This document shows positions 1 through 6,247 of a DNA stretch of 7,097 nucleotides, one piece after another. Within the stretch, counting starts at the first letter, position 1, and each line of letters opens with the position of its first letter. The notes beneath the pieces were generated by a model that did no database searches, had not been told where the DNA came from, and was given only the letters and a program-made list of their open reading frames with translations. The position numbers and the translations under genes were made by a program. This stretch comes from an uncultured Clostridia bacterium (GTDB taxonomy: Bacteria > Bacillota > Clostridia > TANB77 > CAG-508), in assembly GCA_947629995.1 (NCBI GenBank), contig CANRFX010000058.1, forward strand, positions 1 to 7,097, given 5' to 3'.

Positions 1-65
1 TCAAAATGCTCCGTCCCCAATGACAATCCGTCCCAGAGCGACAATCCCTGATGACCAACGACAAT
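1..65 (-). repeat. REP-like tandem motif repeat abutting the ftsH stop codon
   Basis: This stretch is about half G+C, against roughly a quarter in the rest of the window, and is built from repeated short words. On the + strand GACAAT occurs at 22-27, 40-45 and 60-65, and CCGTCCC at 11-17 and 28-34, giving units of about 17-20 bp. Read on the minus strand the pattern is ATTGTC followed by (T)GGGGACGG. From memory this resembles dispersed TTGTCA-CTGGGGACGG repeats in many Clostridia, often found near REP-associated (Y1/TnpA_REP) transposases; no transposase is visible here. The last unit ends one base before the ftsH stop codon. The left end is cut by the window, so the full length is unknown. 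Confidence 0.6.
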
Positions 66-1868
66 TTATTCAAAAAACTTTTTAAAGTCTTCTTCGTTAA
101 TTTTTTCTTTTTGTAATAATGTTTCTGCTATTTTATCTAACTTATCCCTGTGTTCTTTTAATAAATTTTGAGCTTCTTTATAAGCATTATCTATTAATTC
201 TTTTACTTCTTGTCCAATTTTATCTCCAATATTTTCTCCAAATAATTGCATTTCATAAGGCTCTTTTCCTTGGAAATCAATTGGTCCTAAATTATCACTC
301 ATTCCATATTTTGTTACCATATCTCTTGCAATTTTTGTTGCAACTTCTATGTCATTGCTTGCTCCTGTAGAAATGTCATCTAATACCAATTTTTCTGCCG
401 CTCTTCCACCTAGCAAGGCAACTAATTTTTCTTTCATCTCTGTTTTTGATATATAATATTTATCTTCATCTGATTTATACATTGTATAGCCACCTGCTAC
501 ACCTCTTGGAATAATAGATACTTCTTTTACATCTGTTTGTGTTGGCAAATATTTACTTACAACTGCATGTCCTGCTTCATGGTATGCTGTTAATTTTTTA
601 TCTTTTTCTGATATTACTCTAGCACGTTTTTCTAATCCAACTGTAACTTTTTTAACAGCTTCTTCTATATCATCTTTTTCTATATCATCATGTTTTCTTT
701 TTGTTGCAATTATTGCTGCTTCATTTAAAATATTTGCAAGTTCTGCACCTGTAAATCCTGCTGTATCTTCCGCAATACTTTCTAAATTTACATCTTCTGA
801 TATTCTTTTATCTTTACTATGAATTTTTAAAATTTCTAATCTTCCATTTAAATCTGGAGTTGGAATTGTAATTTGCCTGTCAAATCTTCCTGGTCTTAGT
901 AATGCTTTATCTAGCATTTCTGGTCTATTTGTTGCAGCTAAAACAATTATTGTTTCTTCTGAACTAAATCCATCCATCTCTACCAATAACTGATTTAATG
1001 TTTGATTATTTTCTGTCTCTGCTCCACTATTTGATGTTCTTCTTGAGCCAATTGCATCAATTTCGTCAATAAATACAATACAAGGTGATAATTTTCTTGC
1101 TTTTTCAAATAGTTTTCTAACACGAGAAGCTCCTAATCCTGCAAACATTTCTATAAACTCAGATCCACTCATAGAAATAAAAGGTACATCTGCTTCTCCT
1201 GCTATTGCCTTTGCAATTAACGTTTTACCTGTACCAGGCTTTCCATATAATAAAACACCTTTTGGGATTTTTGCTCCCATTTTAGTAAATTTTTCTGGTT
1301 TCTTTAAAAATTCTACAATTTCAACTAATTCTTCCTTTTCTTCATCTAAGCCTGCTACATCATCAAATTTTATTTTTGTTTTTCTTTCTGTATCATCATA
1401 TACCTTTCCTTTTTCTCCTAAGCCTTGCATTTTAAAAATCATAATAAATAATGCAAGCATAATTGCAGTTGGTAAAAAAGATATTACAAAAGATGGTATT
1501 TGTGATAAGAAACTTTTTGGTTTTTGGTTTAAATCAATTTCATTTCCTTCTGCAACCTTTTGTTGTACTAACTCCATAAAACTTTCTGTATTTGGTACAA
1601 TTGTTGTTTTTTCTTCTTCTACATCTTTTTGTTTTACTTTTAAAGTAGTACTTCCAACTGTCATTTCAATTTTTTCTATATTACCATCAGATAATTCCTT
1701 GATTAAATCTGTATATGATAATGTATTTTCATCTTCTTTTTCTTTATTATTTACATAGAATATTCCTAATCCTATAATAAGTGCAATTAACACAATTGAT
1801 AAAATAATTATTAACCAAATTTTTTGATTTTCCTTTTTATCTCTTGGTTTATCTTTTTTTGAACTCAT
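66..1868 (-). CDS. ftsH: ATP-dependent zinc metalloprotease FtsH
   Basis: Membrane-anchored AAA+ protease that unfolds and degrades membrane and soluble proteins as a hexamer. With the start used here (600 aa) the order is: charged N-terminus, TM1 about 18-39, an extracytoplasmic domain, TM2 about 126-148, then the AAA module with Walker A GKPGTGKT (209-216), Walker B IVFIDE (264-269) and the second region of homology ATNRPEMLDKALLRPGRFDR (312-331). The M41 protease domain has zinc motif HEAGH (430-434), and the likely third zinc ligand is the Asp of GASND (about 505). The pore loop reads MFAGLGA (about 241-247) where most FtsH have MFVGVGA; the key Phe is kept. I chose the ATG at 1868-1866 because AAGGAGG lies 5 nt upstream. 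The longer open frame to 1931 would overlap the upstream gene and has no such site. It is the last visible gene of the leftward operon, 22 nt after the DUF1189 stop. Confidence 0.97.
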   Translation of the reverse strand: MSSKKDKPRDKKENQKIWLIIILSIVLIALIIGLGIFYVNNKEKEDENTLSYTDLIKELSDGNIEKIEMTVGSTTLKVKQKDVEEEKTTIVPNTESFMELVQQKVAEGNEIDLNQKPKSFLSQIPSFVISFLPTAIMLALFIMIFKMQGLGEKGKVYDDTERKTKIKFDDVAGLDEEKEELVEIVEFLKKPEKFTKMGAKIPKGVLLYGKPGTGKTLIAKAIAGEADVPFISMSGSEFIEMFAGLGASRVRKLFEKARKLSPCIVFIDEIDAIGSRRTSNSGAETENNQTLNQLLVEMDGFSSEETIIVLAATNRPEMLDKALLRPGRFDRQITIPTPDLNGRLEILKIHSKDKRISEDVNLESIAEDTAGFTGAELANILNEAAIIATKRKHDDIEKDDIEEAVKKVTVGLEKRARVISEKDKKLTAYHEAGHAVVSKYLPTQTDVKEVSIIPRGVAGGYTMYKSDEDKYYISKTEMKEKLVALLGGRAAEKLVLDDISTGASNDIEVATKIARDMVTKYGMSDNLGPIDFQGKEPYEMQLFGENIGDKIGQEVKELIDNAYKEAQNLLKEHRDKLDKIAETLLQKEKINEEDFKKFFE

Positions 1869-1873
1869 TTTTT

Positions 1874-1880
1874 CCTCCTT
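1874..1880 (-). promoter_or_regulatory. Strong ribosome binding site of ftsH
   Basis: The minus strand reads AAGGAGG, a near-perfect Shine-Dalgarno sequence, 5 nt before the ATG at 1868. It lies in the 22-nt gap after the DUF1189 stop codon and fixes the ftsH start. Confidence 0.88.
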
Positions 1881-1890
1881 GTTAATGCTT

Positions 1891-2538
1891 TTAAGCTTCT
1901 GAACCTTCTGGCGCTCCTGCATTATTATCATTTTTCTTTTTTTCTTCTTCTTTATCTTTTTTCTGTCTTTCCTTTTTTTCTTTTTGCTCTTTATCTTCTT
2001 GTTCTTTTTGTTCTAATTCTTTTCTTATGATTTCTTGTGCTTCAGCAATTTTCATTAGTTCAGCTTGCCTTTTTAAAAATTCAGTTTTTAATATAAAGAT
2101 TGCCGCTACTAAATAAATTGCCGCTACTGACACATACATTATTTGGAAATATTCCATATTAAAGTTTACAAATATATTAACTGCAATATATAAAATATTT
2201 AATATTGTTGATAAAGTAAGTGCATAAATTGACATATTAAAAATAGCTACAAATCTCATTTTTATTCTTGCCACCCAAGCTGCTAAATATCCAAATACAC
2301 TTAAAAATAAAGCATTTGATAAAGTTGTTACTAAATACATCATAAAACTATAAATAAATATAGTAATAAAAATACTTACATATAAACTAATTACTTGTGT
2401 ACTGTTTGCATAATCAATAACTGATTGCTTTGTAAACTCTGTTATTTGCATTTGTCCTAAGATTTCACTATAGTTGTAATTAATTGTACCAGATATTGCT
2501 CCGTTTTTTAAAATAACTTTATCTTTTAGTACAATCAT
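1891..2538 (-). CDS. DUF1189-family membrane protein, C-terminal part (downstream of a +1 frame break)
   Basis: This is the second part of a DUF1189-type integral membrane protein of unknown function. Counting from the ATG at 2538, it begins in the extracytoplasmic region (MIVLKDKVILKNG). Four membrane segments follow (about 48-71, 74-91, 96-125, 131-151), then a cytoplasmic Lys/Glu/Gln-rich tail (about 160-203) that looks like a charged coiled coil. The ATG at 2538 is probably not a true start. It has no good ribosome binding site, and the same frame is open upstream with fitting residues (DEETINNYIKEVEQAGSG) back to about 2592, where it joins the frame of the gene part at 2573-2935. If CGGA at 2596-2593 is read as one Arg codon, the two parts make an unbroken 347-aa protein, close to what I recall for this family. 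The family assignment rests on recalled similarity plus topology. Confidence 0.8.
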   Translation of the reverse strand: MIVLKDKVILKNGAISGTINYNYSEILGQMQITEFTKQSVIDYANSTQVISLYVSIFITIFIYSFMMYLVTTLSNALFLSVFGYLAAWVARIKMRFVAIFNMSIYALTLSTILNILYIAVNIFVNFNMEYFQIMYVSVAAIYLVAAIFILKTEFLKRQAELMKIAEAQEIIRKELEQKEQEDKEQKEKKERQKKDKEEEKKKNDNNAGAPEGSEA

Positions 2539-2572
2539 TCCACTACCTGCTTGTTCTACTTCTTTTATATAA

Positions 2573-2935
2573 TTATTGATAGTTTCTTCGTCTCCGCACT
2601 TTCGTATCGATTATAGTTCTTCCAACATAAGAATCATCTTCTGAAATTACAATTCTTTCTTCTGAATAAACATCTAAAATCCCGTCATGATAAGAAAATT
2701 CTGGAAACTCATTTTGCAAGTAATTAATTCCCTCTTGAAGCATTTGATATGTTTGGTACATGATACCAAGGCAAAGTACAATTGCTAAAATAGCAATTAG
2801 TTTGCATATATAAATAAAAGCTCGTCCTAATCCTTCTGCTGCCATGTCTGGATATTTTTCAATTTTTACAATTGAATTCCATACTTTTTTAAAAAAACCT
2901 TGTTTTAATTCTTTTTCTTGTTTTTGCTCTTCCAT
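2573..2935 (-). CDS. DUF1189-family membrane protein, N-terminal part (ends at a +1 frame break)
   Basis: First part of the DUF1189-type protein. A charged N-terminus with GFFKKVWNSIVKIEKYPDMA (13-32) leads into TM1 (about 40-63). The start of the extracytoplasmic domain follows: EFPEFSYHDGILDVYSEER, a Pro-[ED]-F-x-x-x-DG pattern typical of DUF1189, then RTIIDTKVR. After CGG (Arg114, at 2596-2594) the frame runs only six more codons (RRRNYQ) to a stop, while the family sequence continues in the +1 frame. The start at 2935 has an AGAAGGGAG site about 10 nt upstream, inside the last codons of the preceding gene's +1-frame reading, with only 1 nt between that gene's stop and this ATG. This tight coupling suggests co-translation. 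The sequence as given is therefore a broken gene, a recoded gene, or a sequencing error. Confidence 0.82.
   Translation of the reverse strand: MEEQKQEKELKQGFFKKVWNSIVKIEKYPDMAAEGLGRAFIYICKLIAILAIVLCLGIMYQTYQMLQEGINYLQNEFPEFSYHDGILDVYSEERIVISEDDSYVGRTIIDTKVRRRRNYQ
2593..2596 (-). other. Frame-break site CGG-A in the DUF1189 gene
   Basis: The upstream frame reads AAA GTG CGG AGA CGA and hits a stop at 2575-2573. The downstream frame is +1 and is open only after the TAA at 2613-2611, so the switch must fall within 2573-2613. Treating CGGA as a single Arg gives IIDTKVR-DEETINNYIKE, a smooth join. The total length from start to stop is 1045 nt, one more than a multiple of three. Confidence 0.75.
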
Positions 2936-2936
2936 T

Positions 2937-3212
2937 TTATCGGTACTCCCTTCTAATAGGTAAATTAATTTGACTATTACTTCTAATTGGAAATATCACT
3001 TTTTCGCCTATTTTAATGTCTTTAGTTCCAATATCACATATGACATTATTTTCTATGTTACCTAAAATCTTGTATTTGTTATTCTTAATTATAAGTTGTT
3101 CTAAATGTGCTTCATTTGAACAAATATAAGGTATAATTGCGATTCTTATGTCTTTTTTTATTTTGTTCTTTCCAAAATAAACTCCTTTTGATAGCTTCTT
3201 AATTTCTGATAT
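2937..3212 (-). CDS. Alanine-racemase-like protein, C-terminal part in the +1 frame
   Basis: This 91-codon stretch has no start codon of its own and continues the racemase-like protein after its frame break. It begins ISEIKKLSKGVYFGKNKIKKDIRIAIIP and ends IRREYR, which matches the beta-domain layout and the IRREY ending that I recall from clostridial Alr homologues. Compared with a normal racemase, the segment after RIAIIP is shortened by perhaps 30-45 residues. The GYxDG motif carrying the catalytic tyrosine is absent, and the usual CMD-like motif reads NIENNVICDIG. The stop (2939-2937) lies one base before the DUF1189 ATG, and the DUF1189 ribosome binding site lies inside the final codons. 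The frame is fully open, which argues against long neutral decay. Confidence 0.75.
   Translation of the reverse strand: MSEIKKLSKGVYFGKNKIKKDIRIAIIPYICSNEAHLEQLIIKNNKYKILGNIENNVICDIGTKDIKIGEKVIFPIRSNSQINLPIRREYR
2946..2954 (-). promoter_or_regulatory. Ribosome binding site of the DUF1189 gene, inside the upstream coding end
   Basis: The minus strand reads AGAAGGGAG, ending 10 nt before the ATG at 2935. It overlaps the codons for the final RREYR of the racemase-like protein in its +1 frame. Ribosomes finishing that frame would therefore stop next to this start, which supports translational coupling if the frame shift is real. Confidence 0.6.
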
Positions 3213-3963
3213 TCCGTGTTTCTAAATATTTTACTCTTCTAAATGGAATAGTAATTTTATTTTCAATTTCTCCTAAAAATGCTTTTTCTATTCTTATTGC
3301 ATTTAAATTCATATTTGTATATCTTAAAAATGCTGAATCATCACATATATGGAGCATCCCTGTTTGAATACCATTCATTTGTAAAACTTCTATTACATCT
3401 AAAAATCTTTGAAATTGAAGTTTTGTAAATTTATCATCATTTGTACTATCTACAAATTCGGAATAAGTTCCTTCTATTTCTATATTTTGAGCATTTTTTA
3501 ATGCAATTATCATTTCTTCTCTATTTTGATATGTCCATCCTCTTATTCCTATTCCTGTATCTATATTAAGATGTGCTTTTATTTGCTTTTTTTGTTCTTT
3601 TCCTACTTTGTCTGCTATTTCTACATCTTCTTTTGAACCTAGTGAAATGATTATATTATTTTCTACTAAAAGTTCAATATCTTCTTTTATAGCAGTTGGC
3701 GAAAGTATTAAAATTTCTTCTTTTATTTTTTGCTTTCTTAGAGCAATTGCTTCTTCTATTGTCTCCACAGCAAAAAAAGAAATTCCATTTTCTATTAAAA
3801 ATTTTGTATATTCGATTAATCCTAATCCATAAGCATTTTCTTTTAAAATTGCTATGATTTTTACTAGATTTCCTTTGTCATCTTTTCCAATTTTGCTTAC
3901 AAGTTCTTTTATTTGTTTTATGTTATGCCTTAAATCTTCTTTTTTTATTATTAATGTTTTCAA
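3199..3963 (-). CDS. Alanine-racemase-like protein, N-terminal barrel (divergent, ends at a +1 frame break)
   Basis: Fold-type III PLP racemase homologue (Alr family). The beta/alpha barrel is recognisable: IAILKENAYGLG with the PLP lysine K41 (usual form VKANAYGHG), HLNIDTGIG (131-139), KLQFQRF (181-187), LHICDDSAFLR (204-214) and the conserved Arg in AIRIEKAFLG (R224). Key positions differ. The usual THF after the Gly-hydrophobic strand is SEF (168-170). The Asn-Ser of HxxNS, whose Ser contacts the PLP phosphate in the Geobacillus enzyme, is Asp-Asp (208-209). Racemase activity is therefore doubtful. The start is TTG (3963-3961) with only a weak purine-rich GAAGAG upstream; no better in-frame start was seen. 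After CGG (Arg250) the frame runs four codons (NIRN) to a stop, while the family sequence continues in +1. Reading CGGA as Arg gives a 341-aa protein. It is first in the leftward operon. Confidence 0.82.
   Translation of the reverse strand: MKTLIIKKEDLRHNIKQIKELVSKIGKDDKGNLVKIIAILKENAYGLGLIEYTKFLIENGISFFAVETIEEAIALRKQKIKEEILILSPTAIKEDIELLVENNIIISLGSKEDVEIADKVGKEQKKQIKAHLNIDTGIGIRGWTYQNREEMIIALKNAQNIEIEGTYSEFVDSTNDDKFTKLQFQRFLDVIEVLQMNGIQTGMLHICDDSAFLRYTNMNLNAIRIEKAFLGEIENKITIPFRRVKYLETRNIRN
3213..3216 (-). other. Frame-break site CGG-A in the racemase-like gene
   Basis: The upstream frame reads GAA ACA CGG AAT ATC and stops at 3201-3199. The +1 frame is open only after a TAG at 3224-3222, so the switch is confined to about 26 nt. 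Reading CGGA as one Arg gives VKYLETR-ISEIKKLSKG, which fits the family. The total from TTG to the +1-frame stop is 1027 nt, one over a multiple of three. The next in-phase context is the same CGG-A as in the DUF1189 gene. Confidence 0.75.
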
Positions 3964-4029
3964 AGGTTTTCTCTTCTTTCTTTTTTCAAAAATAAAATCT
4001 CTTGTTAAAATTATTTACATTATATTGGT

Positions 4030-4058
4030 ATTTTACACTATTTTTTTGAATTTTACAA
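4030..4058 (-). promoter_or_regulatory. Candidate leftward promoter for the racemase-DUF1189-ftsH operon
   Basis: On the minus strand TTGTAA (4058-4053) and TAAAAT (4035-4030) are separated by 17 nt. The first matches the -35 consensus at 4 of 6 bases and the second the -10 consensus at 5 of 6. Transcription would begin near 4023, about 60 nt before the TTG start. The sequence is very AT-rich, so chance matches are likely. Confidence 0.42.
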
Positions 4059-4099
4059 GTATATTGTCTATATTATATAAAAAAGAAGAATGTACAATA

Positions 4100-4128
4100 T
4101 TGACATGAATTACGATAAAATATATAAT
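4100..4128 (+). promoter_or_regulatory. Consensus sigma-A promoter of the glycosyltransferase operon
   Basis: TTGACA (4100-4105) and TATAAT (4123-4128) are both perfect and separated by 17 nt. Transcription should start near 4135, giving a leader of only about 19 nt before the ATG at 4154. There is no room for a riboswitch or attenuator, so the pair is probably expressed constitutively unless a repressor binds the AT-rich region. Confidence 0.9.
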
Positions 4129-4140
4129 AAACACATAATT

Positions 4141-4145
4141 AGGAG
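4141..4145 (+). promoter_or_regulatory. Ribosome binding site of the GT2 gene
   Basis: AGGAG followed by 8 nt and the ATG at 4154; it fixes the start of the first glycosyltransferase gene. Confidence 0.85.
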
Positions 4146-4153
4146 AATAAAAA

Positions 4154-5053
4154 ATGGATAAAGTACAAGTATTATTATCTAGCTATAATGGTGAAAAATA
4201 TATTAAAGAGCAAATTGAAAGCATCTTAAAACAAGAAGAAGTAGTAATTTCCTTACTTATAAGGGATGATGGCTCTTGTGATAAAACTTTAGAAATAATA
4301 GAAAATTTAAAAAACGAAAATCCAAATATAACATATTATTCTGGTAAAAACTTAGGACCTGCTAGAAGTTTTATGGACTTAGTAAATAATTCTGGAGATT
4401 TTGATTATTATGCTTTTTCTGATCAAGATGATGTTTGGGAACCTAAAAAATTAATTTCTGCAATTAATAAATTAAAGCAAAGCGATAAACCATCTTTATA
4501 TTTATCTGCTATGGATATTGTAGATGAAAATTTAAATTTTATAGAAAAAAAACAAATAGAAGGAAATTTTTGTTTTGAAGGCGAAATGATAAAAAACTTT
4601 GCAACTGGTTGTACTCAGGTTTTTAACAAAGCATTAAACAAAATTATAAAAAGTTACACTCCAAATTATATTATTATGCATGATTCTTGGATTACAAGAG
4701 TATGTTATGCAATTGGTGGAAATGTTATAATTGATGAAAATAGTTACATTAAATACCGCCAACACAAAGGAAATGTACTTGGATACCAAGATAAAGGATT
4801 ACAAAAATTAAAAAGACAATTTAAAATTGCTTTTGTTGATAAAGTATGTATGAGAGTTAATATTGCAAAAGAATTAAAAAATGGATACGAAAACCTTTTA
4901 ACTACAAATGCAAAAGAAGTTATTGATAATTTAATTTCTTATACATATGATAAAAAAGCAAAAAAATGGCTATTACAGAATAAAAACTTTAGAACAAAAG
5001 ATGAAAAATTAAATAAAAAAATGAAACTATCTATTCACTTAAATAGATTTTAA
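4154..5053 (+). CDS. GT2-family glycosyltransferase (rhamnosyltransferase-like)
   Basis: Transfers a sugar from a nucleotide-sugar donor, probably during synthesis of a cell-surface polysaccharide. The 299-aa protein has a GT-A fold: VLLSSYNGEKYIKEQIESIL (6-25), the donor-binding DDGS (38-41), and a DxD-type metal motif in FSDQDDVW (88-95). An acceptor-side region ATGCTQVFN (150-158) is followed by HDSW (176-179, probably with the catalytic Asp) and YRQHKGN (201-207). The FSDQDDVW / HDSW / YRQHxxN set is typical of WcaA/RgpB-like rhamnosyltransferases, although the sugar cannot be decided from sequence alone. A Lys-rich C-terminal tail with no membrane segment suggests a cytoplasmic, membrane-peripheral enzyme. 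It is the first gene of a two-gene operon behind a consensus promoter; the next gene starts 28 nt downstream. Confidence 0.92.
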   Translation: MDKVQVLLSSYNGEKYIKEQIESILKQEEVVISLLIRDDGSCDKTLEIIENLKNENPNITYYSGKNLGPARSFMDLVNNSGDFDYYAFSDQDDVWEPKKLISAINKLKQSDKPSLYLSAMDIVDENLNFIEKKQIEGNFCFEGEMIKNFATGCTQVFNKALNKIIKSYTPNYIIMHDSWITRVCYAIGGNVIIDENSYIKYRQHKGNVLGYQDKGLQKLKRQFKIAFVDKVCMRVNIAKELKNGYENLLTTNAKEVIDNLISYTYDKKAKKWLLQNKNFRTKDEKLNKKMKLSIHLNRF

Positions 5054-5062
5054 GGCCAAAAA

Positions 5063-5068
5063 AAGGAG
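5063..5068 (+). promoter_or_regulatory. Ribosome binding site deciding a TTG start
   Basis: AAGGAG ends 13 nt before the TTG at 5082, somewhat far. An in-frame TAA at 5073-5075 rules out any start upstream, and no in-frame ATG occurs near the N-terminus, so TTG is the only reasonable start. Confidence 0.7.
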
Positions 5069-5081
5069 TGACTAAAAAAAA

Positions 5082-6242
5082 TTGGAAGAAAAACATATTT
5101 TTATTGTGGGTTCCAATGGGATTCCTGCTAAATATGGAGGATTTGAAACTTTTGTTGAAAATCTAACGGCAAAAAAAGTAAATCCAAATATTAAATATCA
5201 TGTAGCCTGTTTAGGAAAAGACAATAATGAATTTGAATATAATAATGCTAGATGTTTCTCTATTAAAGTTCCAAACATTGGTCCTGCAAAAGCAATTTTT
5301 TATGATTTAGCAGCACTAAACAGAACTATTAAATATATCAAAAAGAACAATATTAAAAATTCAATTATTTATCTTTTAGGCACTACTATAGGTGGATTTA
5401 TTGGATTTTATAAATCAAAATTACAAAAATTGAATATTCCACTATTTGTTAACCCTGACGGTTGTGAATGGAAAAGAGACAAATGGAATTATTTTGTTAA
5501 AAAATATTTAAAGCTATCTGAAAGACTTATGGCAAAGTATTCAGACTTATTAATTTGTGATTCTATCAATATAGAAAAATATATTAAAGAGACATATTCA
5601 AAATATAATCCTAAAACTACCTTTATTGCATATGGTTCAGATTTACATGAACAAAATACACAAAGTAATAATAAAATTTTAGAAAATTGGTATAAAGAAA
5701 AACAAATTAAAACAAATCAATATTACTTAATTGTAGGAAGGTTTGTGCCAGAAAACAATTATGAAACTATGATAAAAGAATTTATGAAATCTAATACAAA
5801 AAAAGATTTAGTAATTATTACAAACGTAGAAAAAAATAAATTTTACGAAGAATTAAAGCAAAAAACTAATTTTGATAAAGATAAAAGAATAAAATTTGTT
5901 GGAACTGTATATGATTCTAATTTACTAAATCAAATTAGAGAAAATGCTTATGGATACCTTCACGGGCATGAAGTTGGTGGCACTAACCCATCTCTTTTGG
6001 AAGCTCTATCTTCTACTAATTTAAATTTATTATTAGATGTTAGTTTTAATAAAGAAGTTGCATCAGATAGTAGCATGTATTGGAATAAAGAAGATGGCAA
6101 TTTAAGCAATTTATTAGATACTTTAGAAAACATGAATCCTGATGAAATACAAAACTATGGAATTAAAGCAAAAGAAAGAATAAAGGAAATTTATAATTGG
6201 CAAAAAATTGTTAAGCAATATGAGACAATTTTTCTAACTTAA
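5082..6242 (+). CDS. DUF1972/GT4 glycosyltransferase, Cps2T/RgpA-type rhamnosyltransferase
   Basis: GT-B glycosyltransferase of 386 aa. The N-terminal half is a DUF1972-type domain: GSNGIPAKYGGFETFVENLT (10-29), VPNIGPAKAIFYDLAALN (63-80), VNPDGCEWKRDKWN (123-136) and CDSINIEKYI (159-168). The C-terminal half is a Glycos_transf_1 domain with IVGRFVPENN (217-226) and the donor-binding HGHEVGGTNPSLLEAL (294-309), with E297 and E307 in the E-x7-E-like position. Known members such as Cps2T are beta-1,4-rhamnosyltransferases acting early in capsule or rhamnan synthesis; the exact linkage here is inferred. No membrane segment is seen. Translation starts at TTG. It probably acts with the preceding GT2 enzyme on the same lipid-linked acceptor. 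Polymerase, flippase and dTDP-rhamnose genes are not in the window, so this pair stands apart from a full polysaccharide cluster. Confidence 0.93.
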   Translation: MEEKHIFIVGSNGIPAKYGGFETFVENLTAKKVNPNIKYHVACLGKDNNEFEYNNARCFSIKVPNIGPAKAIFYDLAALNRTIKYIKKNNIKNSIIYLLGTTIGGFIGFYKSKLQKLNIPLFVNPDGCEWKRDKWNYFVKKYLKLSERLMAKYSDLLICDSINIEKYIKETYSKYNPKTTFIAYGSDLHEQNTQSNNKILENWYKEKQIKTNQYYLIVGRFVPENNYETMIKEFMKSNTKKDLVIITNVEKNKFYEELKQKTNFDKDKRIKFVGTVYDSNLLNQIRENAYGYLHGHEVGGTNPSLLEALSSTNLNLLLDVSFNKEVASDSSMYWNKEDGNLSNLLDTLENMNPDEIQNYGIKAKERIKEIYNWQKIVKQYETIFLT

Positions 6243-6247
6243 ATATT

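Noticed and set aside
119..370. Rightward open frame opposite ftsH encoding a Leu/Phe-rich peptide
   Set aside because: It lies wholly antisense to well-conserved ftsH sequence and has no ribosome binding site; its composition is what a reverse complement of a Lys/Glu-rich gene gives.
1869..1931. A longer ftsH start at 1931 adding 21 residues
   Set aside because: It would overlap the end of the DUF1189 gene and lacks a binding site, while the ATG at 1868 has AAGGAGG at ideal spacing.
2573..2613. A classical stop-codon-assisted +1 frameshift as in prfB
   Set aside because: There is no CUU-UGA-C-type slip sequence, and the zero-frame stop lies six codons past the CGG (four in the racemase-like gene), so a stop-assisted mechanism does not fit.
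3608..3832. Rightward open frame opposite the racemase-like gene
   Set aside because: It is antisense to recognisable racemase sequence, with a Ser/Ile/Phe-rich product and no family signal.
3854..4108. Rightward open frame running from the racemase-like gene into the intergenic region
   Set aside because: It is mostly antisense to the racemase N-terminus, overlaps both promoters, and its hydrophobic product reflects AT-rich DNA.
3964..4153. Possible riboswitch or small RNA in the divergent intergenic region
   Set aside because: Only promoter elements are visible; the rightward leader is about 19 nt and no stable GC-containing stem is present.
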